NCBI GenBank assembly: GCA_934777505.1
Contig: CAKVNM010000003.1
Coordinates: 62,001-126,000, forward strand
DNA: 64,000 bases
Direction of reading: 5' to 3'
Source of the DNA: an uncultured Clostridia bacterium
GTDB taxonomy: Bacteria; Bacillota; Clostridia; Christensenellales; UBA1242
Under the pieces are notes generated by a model. The model saw only the letters and a program-made list of their open reading frames with translations, searched no databases and had not been told where the DNA came from. How positions within the stretch are numbered: the first letter of the stretch is position 1; each line of letters opens with the position of its first letter. Shown here piece after piece: positions 59,292-64,000 of the stretch. A program made the translations under genes and the position numbers.

Positions 59292-60560
59292 ATGGAAAGC
59301 CATATTTATTTTTGCATAGACTTAAAAACTTTTTATGCTTCTGTTGAGTGTGCCGAGCGAAATCTTGACCCATTCAAAACCAATTTGGTGGTTGCCGACA
59401 CAAAGCGGGGACAAGGCACAATCTGCCTTGCAATAACGCCCGCACTAAAAAATCTTGGAGTTAGAAACAGATGCAGGCTCTACGAAATTCCGCAAAGCAT
59501 AAAGTATATTGCCGTCAAACCCCGCATGAAAAAATATATCGAATATTCCGCCAAAGTGTATGAAGTTTACTTGAAGTACATCGCAAGTCAAGATATTCAC
59601 CCATATTCGATTGATGAAATGTTTTTTGATGTTACAAACTATCTCAAACTCTACAAAATGAGTGCAGTAACACTTGCAAAAACAATTCTAGTCGATGTTT
59701 TAAAAACAACAAAAATCACCGCAACTTGCGGAATTGGAACAAATCTTTTTTTAGCAAAAGTAGCACTTGATTTGCTTGCAAAACACTCAAAAACAAACAT
59801 TGCATATCTTGACGAAGACTTGTTCAAAGAAAAACTTTGGACGCACACTCCGCTAACTGACTTTTGGCATATTGGCAGTGGAATACAAAACCATCTTTCA
59901 AAACTTGGAATCCACACCATGAAAGATATTGCAAGTGCCGACCAAAATTTACTGTTCAAACATTTTGGAGTTAATGCTCAAATTTTGATTGACCACGCTT
60001 TTGGCAAAGAGCCAACCACGATTGCGGACATAAAAAAATATCAACCACAAAGCGAAAGCCTTTCGTCTAGTCAAGTGTTATTTCGGGACTACACTTTTAG
60101 TCAAGCCAAAGTTGTGTTGGTTGAAATGATTGATTCGCTCTGCCTAAAACTTGTCGAAAGTGGGAAAGTTTGCTCGGTCGTTGGAGTTAGTGTGTCATAT
60201 AGTAAAAATGTTATCAAAAAAACTGGCATGAGCAAAAAACTTCAAATCTTTACGCAATCATTCAAAATTTTAAAAACTGAAATTTTGGCTCTTTTTGAAA
60301 AATCCACCAACCCCGATGTGCCGATTAGAAAAATTGGGATTTGGTTTGGCAATTTGTTAGACGAAAAATATGAGTCGTATAATCTTTTAACAAACAAAGC
60401 ACAAACAAAAAAAGAGCAACAAACTTTGCGAGCGGTTAGCAAAATCAAACGCAAGTTTGGGAAAAATAGTATTTTAAGGGGAGTGTCGCTTGACGCTGAC
60501 GCAACTCAAAAATTTAGGAACACTTTGATTGGAGGTCATAGCAGTGGGGAAGAAAATTGA
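59292..60560 (+). CDS. Y-family DNA polymerase (UvrX/UmuC-like)
   Basis: 422 residues from the ATG at 59292. CIDLKTFYASVECAERNLDP carries the first catalytic aspartate and steric-gate region, YSIDEMFFDVTNYL the SIDE-type catalytic pair, and CGIGTNLFLAKVALDLLAKH the palm. A little-finger domain follows. The sequence is closer to the Bacillus UvrX/YqjW group than to DinB, and the next gene is YolD-like, the usual partner of that group. It performs translesion synthesis, normally under DNA-damage control; no LexA box is recognised here. No SD site precedes the ATG. Confidence 0.9.
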   Translation: MESHIYFCIDLKTFYASVECAERNLDPFKTNLVVADTKRGQGTICLAITPALKNLGVRNRCRLYEIPQSIKYIAVKPRMKKYIEYSAKVYEVYLKYIASQDIHPYSIDEMFFDVTNYLKLYKMSAVTLAKTILVDVLKTTKITATCGIGTNLFLAKVALDLLAKHSKTNIAYLDEDLFKEKLWTHTPLTDFWHIGSGIQNHLSKLGIHTMKDIASADQNLLFKHFGVNAQILIDHAFGKEPTTIADIKKYQPQSESLSSSQVLFRDYTFSQAKVVLVEMIDSLCLKLVESGKVCSVVGVSVSYSKNVIKKTGMSKKLQIFTQSFKILKTEILALFEKSTNPDVPIRKIGIWFGNLLDEKYESYNLLTNKAQTKKEQQTLRAVSKIKRKFGKNSILRGVSLDADATQKFRNTLIGGHSSGEEN

Positions 60561-60858
60561 AGACCTTGAACGAGCAAAAATTTTTATGCCGTTTGACGCT
60601 TTGACGGGACTCAAAAAAGCGTTGAAAGAAAAGGAAAAAATAGTCGTTCCAAAAAAACAAATTTTTGAGCAAGACGAATTTGAAATCAACCAGAAACTAA
60701 TGAACCTAAAAAAGCGAGATGTCGTCACTGTGGTTTACTATGACCAGTCACAGTATGTTAGGTGTTCGGGGCTTGTTTCTAGTCTTGACAAGCAAAACAG
60801 GTTTTTGGTTGTGGTTAACACAAAAATCAACTTTGACGACATTTTGAGTATTGAGTAA
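60544..60858 (+). CDS. YolD-like protein
   Basis: 104 residues from the GTG at 60544, 8 nt after GGAGG; the SD site and start lie inside the end of the polymerase gene (17-nt overlap). The product has the YolD pattern: an N-terminal basic MPFDALTGLKKAL segment and a C-terminal small beta-barrel (DVVTVVYYDQSQYVRCSG, FLVVVNTKINFDDILSIE). YolD-like proteins are encoded with UvrX-type polymerases and are thought to take the place of UmuD. The overlap implies translational coupling. Confidence 0.83.
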   Translation: MGKKIEDLERAKIFMPFDALTGLKKALKEKEKIVVPKKQIFEQDEFEINQKLMNLKKRDVVTVVYYDQSQYVRCSGLVSSLDKQNRFLVVVNTKINFDDILSIE

Positions 60859-61026
60859 ACAATTCAAAAAAATTAAAAATATATTGCAAATTTTAATGAA
60901 AACATCAAAAAATAATGCTTTTTTAAAGAAAATATTAAAAAAATCATTATTTATTAAACTTTTTAAACATTACACACTAAATCAAATTTAGTAAATTTTT
61001 AAAATAATATAAGCAGATAAATAACT

Positions 61027-61057
61027 AAAAAAAACAGAGCGTTTGAAACTCTGTTTT
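61027..61057 (-). terminator. Terminator of the glutamine-synthetase-like gene
   Basis: ACAGAG / CTCTGT with a 9-nt loop; T run on the minus strand. Confidence 0.78.
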
Positions 61058-62264
61058 ATAAATATTTTTTAATTTCGTATGGTGTTATTTGTTTTTCGTA
61101 CTCTTGAATTTCTTGGCTAATTTCGTCAAAATAGTTGTTTGGAATAAGTGTTTTTAATAGCCTATCTTTTTTCAAATATTCTAAACTTTCATTCAAACTT
61201 TTTGGAAGATATTTTATTTGTTCATAACTATGTTTTTTGCTAGTCAAAATATCTTCAAACGCACTCATGATTATTGCACAAAGTGTTAGGTAAACTTGAC
61301 ACGCCACATCTGGAAATCTTAGTTCTACTCTTGCAGAGTTTTCGCTAAATTCGGGAACTCGAAACGCACTTAGTCTGTCTTTAAATCCAATTCTAACCGT
61401 GGTTGGCGTTTCCATGTGGGCGTTTAATCGTTTGTAGGAATTTATGATTGGATTGGAAAACACGCAGATTGCACCAATGTGATTGCTTACTCCGTTTGTG
61501 AGTTCTATTGCAGTTTTTGATAGGTTATATGGCATTGTGCTGTCAAAGAAAATATTTTTGCCGTGTTTGAGAACAGAAACATTGATATGCATTCCACTTC
61601 CTGCAATATTTTTAATTGGCTTTGGCATAAAACTTGCGTAAAGATTATGCTTTTTTGCAAAGTGTTTGATAACTTGCTTTGCTATCAAAATTTTGTCGGC
61701 GATTTCAATCGGCGAGCCAAATCTAAAATCTAGTTCGTATTGATTTTTGCCACACTCGTGGTGCACGGCTTCAACATCAAAGTTTTGTTTGTTTAAAAAT
61801 ATCGCAATATCTTTTAGTGCGTTTAGTTTTCTAATGTTAATCTCGCTAAAATAGCCGACTCGTTCCAACTTTTTTAGGTTCGGCTTTTTGTTTTGTTGTT
61901 CAAACAAGAAGAATTCTAGTTCTGCACCAATTTGAATTTTGTAGCCTTTTTTCTCCAACTTTTTTACGATTTTTTTAAGATTTGTCCTTGAATCGTACTT
62001 TATGTTCATGTAGCAAAAAAATGTTAAAATATTGTTTGGCAGTAAAAAGTAACTTTCGGTGTCAACAAAAAAAGTTCTGTCGCTGTTTTTTGTCAGTCCA
62101 TAGCACTTAATGCTCGACCCGTCAAATGAAATCCCGCTTTTTATAACGCTTTCAAGTTTTTGCACGGGAACATAAATTCCTTTTATTGTTCCAAACAAAT
62201 CGCAAAATTGTAAAAAACACAATTTGATGTGTTTTTGCTTTATCAGTTTTTTATAGTCAGTCAT
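61056..62264 (-). CDS. Divergent type-I glutamine synthetase
   Basis: 402 residues, shorter than typical GSI (~440-470). GS blocks are present: FDGSSIKCYGL, ELEFFLFEQ, AVHHECGKNQYELDFRFG (metal and glutamate residues), FMPKPIKNIAGSGMHINVS, NSYKRLNAHMETPT and RVELRFPD. Differences are many: the usual EAP after SYKRL is ETP, NRSALIRIP reads DRLSAFRVP, and the C-terminal adenylylation loop is absent. It may be a real short GSI, or a gamma-glutamyl ligase for another amine. A minus-strand TAAAAT ends 5 nt before the ATG and there is no SD site, so the mRNA is probably leaderless. No glnR-like gene or operator is seen. Confidence 0.8.
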   Translation of the reverse strand: MTDYKKLIKQKHIKLCFLQFCDLFGTIKGIYVPVQKLESVIKSGISFDGSSIKCYGLTKNSDRTFFVDTESYFLLPNNILTFFCYMNIKYDSRTNLKKIVKKLEKKGYKIQIGAELEFFLFEQQNKKPNLKKLERVGYFSEINIRKLNALKDIAIFLNKQNFDVEAVHHECGKNQYELDFRFGSPIEIADKILIAKQVIKHFAKKHNLYASFMPKPIKNIAGSGMHINVSVLKHGKNIFFDSTMPYNLSKTAIELTNGVSNHIGAICVFSNPIINSYKRLNAHMETPTTVRIGFKDRLSAFRVPEFSENSARVELRFPDVACQVYLTLCAIIMSAFEDILTSKKHSYEQIKYLPKSLNESLEYLKKDRLLKTLIPNNYFDEISQEIQEYEKQITPYEIKKYL

Positions 62265-62333
62265 ACATCATTTTATGCTTTAAAATCGCAAGGTGCCACT
62301 TTGTTAACACTTGCACAAATTTTGATTGTTAGT

Positions 62334-62362
62334 TTGACAATACTTTGCTAAAATGCTAAGAT
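62334..62362 (+). promoter_or_regulatory. tyrS promoter
   Basis: TTGACA, 17-nt spacer, TAAGAT. The leader of ~25 nt is too short for a T-box, which many Bacillota tyrS genes carry. Confidence 0.65.
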
Positions 62363-62393
62363 AACATTATCAAGTTTTATTTGGGAGAAATTT

Positions 62394-63638
62394 ATGAAAA
62401 CAGATACAACACTTTTTATAACCTTGAAGGAAAGGGGACTACTATATCAATGCACAGATGAACAAAAACTAAAACAGATGATAGAAAGCGGAGAACCAAT
62501 CTGTCTTTACGAAGGCACAGACCCAACAGCCGACAGTTTGCATATTGGTCACTGCGTTCCATATTGCATTTTAAGAAGATTTCAAAAAGCAGGTCACAAA
62601 GTAATTTTGCTTATGGGCGGAGCAACCGCTTCGATTGGCGACCCTAGTGGCAAAAGCGAAATGAGAAAAATGCTCACTCGTGAGCAGATTGATAACAACA
62701 TTGCGAAAATCAAAAACTCGCTAAAAATCTTTTTGGATTTTGACGGCGACAATCCAGCAATCATTGTTAACAACGCAGACTGGTTTGATAAAATCAACTA
62801 TATCGACTTTATGCGTGATGTTGGCTCACTTTTTAACATCAACAAAATGCTAGCCAGTGAAATTTACGACAACAGACTCAGCCAAGGCGGACTCACTTTG
62901 TTTGAACTTGGCTATATGCCAATGCAGGCTTATGACTTTGTTACACTCAACCGTAGATATGGTTGCACTTTGGAATATGGTGGTGGCGACCAATGGGCTA
63001 ATATTGTTGCGGGTGTGGAACTTCAACGAAAACTCAACTTTAAAAACGGAACAGATATCGACCTTGTTGGTGCAACAAACCCACTTTTGTTAACACCAGA
63101 AGGCAAAAAAATGGGCAAGACCGAAAAGGGCGCTATTTGGATTGACAGAGATAAAATTTCTGCCTACGACTTTTATCAAGGCGTGTTCCAAACACCAGAC
63201 GCTTGCGTAAAAATGATGTTTGCACTCTTTACAGATGTCGACATGAAAGAAGTTGATAGGTTAATTAGCGAAGATATCGTAAACGCTAAAAAAGTTTTGA
63301 GTTACGAAATCACAAAGTTTGTTCGTGGCGAGCAAGACGCTATCATTGCTGAGCAAGCATCAAAAGCACTTTTTAGTGGTCAAGGAAATTTGGATAACGC
63401 TCCAACTTTTGAACTTAGCAAAGCAGATTTGCCACTTGCTATCACAGATTTGTGCGTTAACAGTGGACTTCTTCAAAGCAAGGGCGAAGCAAGGCGTATG
63501 TGTGCACAAGGCGGAATTAGCGTTAACGGCACGGCTATTAATGACTTTAATCACAAAATTACTGAAAGCGATTTTGAAGGCGGACATCTAATTCTCAAAA
63601 AAGGCAAAAAGAACTTTATTAAAGTTGTTTTGATTTAA
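62394..63638 (+). CDS. tyrS: Tyrosyl-tRNA synthetase
   Basis: 414 residues. Class I motifs HIGH (residues 50-53) and KMGKT (239-243) are present, with GDPSGKSEMR and YDFVTLNRRYGCTLEYGGGDQW forming the tyrosine site, and a C-terminal S4 RNA-binding domain (LLQSKGEARRMCAQGGISVNG). It charges tRNA-Tyr in the cytoplasm. GGGAGA SD site. No T-box leader is present. Confidence 0.96.
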   Translation: MKTDTTLFITLKERGLLYQCTDEQKLKQMIESGEPICLYEGTDPTADSLHIGHCVPYCILRRFQKAGHKVILLMGGATASIGDPSGKSEMRKMLTREQIDNNIAKIKNSLKIFLDFDGDNPAIIVNNADWFDKINYIDFMRDVGSLFNINKMLASEIYDNRLSQGGLTLFELGYMPMQAYDFVTLNRRYGCTLEYGGGDQWANIVAGVELQRKLNFKNGTDIDLVGATNPLLLTPEGKKMGKTEKGAIWIDRDKISAYDFYQGVFQTPDACVKMMFALFTDVDMKEVDRLISEDIVNAKKVLSYEITKFVRGEQDAIIAEQASKALFSGQGNLDNAPTFELSKADLPLAITDLCVNSGLLQSKGEARRMCAQGGISVNGTAINDFNHKITESDFEGGHLILKKGKKNFIKVVLI

Positions 63639-63695
63639 CATTCGTTTTCTAAAAAATCATACTATTTAACATAACATTGTAATCACGGAGAGAAT

Positions 63696-64000
63696 ATGGA
63701 TTTAGTAATACTTGCGGGCGGAATGGGTAGCAGATTTGGTGGCGACAAGCAAGCAACAAACATCGACAGCCACGGAAACTTTATCATGGACTATTCCATT
63801 CATGACGCAATCAAAGCAGGATTTGACAAAATTGTAATCATTATAAAGCCAAACTTGCTAGAAATGTGCAAGAAAAAATACGCATACTTGGCAAAGAAAG
63901 GAAAGATAGAATTTGCTATTCAGTCAAACGATGATGTTTTGGCTCTAAAAAAGTTTGGAATTAATAGAGAAAAACCCCTTGGAACTGCTCATGCAATATT
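63696..64000 (+). CDS. Nucleotidyltransferase, N-terminal part (3' end outside window)
   Basis: The first 101 codons of a gene cut by the window edge; start ATG preceded by a GGAG SD site. MDLVILAGGMGSRFGGDKQ is the sugar-nucleotide transferase signature (LAGGxGxR...K) of the UTP-/dTTP--glucose-1-phosphate family, followed by MDYSIHDAIKAGFDKIVIII and a later GTAHA. It probably makes a sugar nucleotide; the exact sugar is undetermined. Confidence 0.8.
   Translation, partial: MDLVILAGGMGSRFGGDKQATNIDSHGNFIMDYSIHDAIKAGFDKIVIIIKPNLLEMCKKKYAYLAKKGKIEFAIQSNDDVLALKKFGINREKPLGTAHAI

Noticed and set aside
62265..62393. T-box riboswitch upstream of tyrS
   Set aside because: The space between promoter and ATG is far too short and no specifier loop or antiterminator is present.

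Overview
The window is 64 kb of low-GC DNA with a dense, mostly plus-strand gene layout and the standard genetic code (TAA, TAG and TGA all end genes). Several features point to an uncultured, probably host-associated member of the Bacillota (Clostridia-like): a long SRP RNA with an Alu domain, an SD consensus close to TTTTAGGAG, SepF, a dnaG-rpoD-trmK block, TrmK and TrmR, a UvrX/YolD pair, and BspA-type and GLUG-type surface proteins. No family-level assignment is safe from the sequence alone.

Layout. 1-2.8 kb: 3' part of a large GLUG-repeat surface protein. 2.9-6.0 kb: HI0933-family flavoprotein, a CrtO-like membrane protein, and Ogt DNA repair. 6.2-9.7 kb: a lone AT-rich gene for an 1145-residue SF2 helicase with a C-terminal PD-(D/E)XK-like nuclease, the best candidate for an undescribed (defence-type) system. 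9.9-16.4 kb: tRNA-Arg(CCT), a glycerophosphodiesterase, lepA, two distant tandem paralogues, hemW and two unknown genes. 16.4-18.3 kb: minus-strand trhP-trmR pair for wobble-uridine modification. 18.5-27 kb: acidic membrane-anchored protein, patatin, ComEC-like hydrolase, degenerate shikimate-kinase-like protein, transketolase, truA, rplM-rpsI. 27-30 kb: BspA-like LRR surface protein. 30-38 kb: small regulator, trxB, degenerate GlmM-like protein, ung, membrane proteins, SRP RNA, CBS protein, pseudouridine synthase, esterase, HD hydrolase. 38-50 kb: groESL, sepF, tsaE, tsaB-rimI fusion, membrane murF, ddl, murG. 50-59 kb: type IIA topoisomerase pair, dnaG, rpoD, trmK, zinc-ribbon coiled coil. 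59-64 kb: Y-family polymerase with YolD, divergent glutamine synthetase, tyrS, and the start of a nucleotidyltransferase.

The window is mainly core information processing (translation, tRNA modification, replication, cell wall) with a few accessory islands. Three signals run through it. Two modes of translation initiation coexist: many genes have strong SD sites, but at least eight have a clear -10 box ending 5-7 nt before the ATG, so their mRNAs should be leaderless. A 14-16 bp palindrome (TCTTAGTAAACTAAGA) occurs seven times, often in pairs. Several proteins look like decayed or repurposed enzymes that have lost catalytic motifs.
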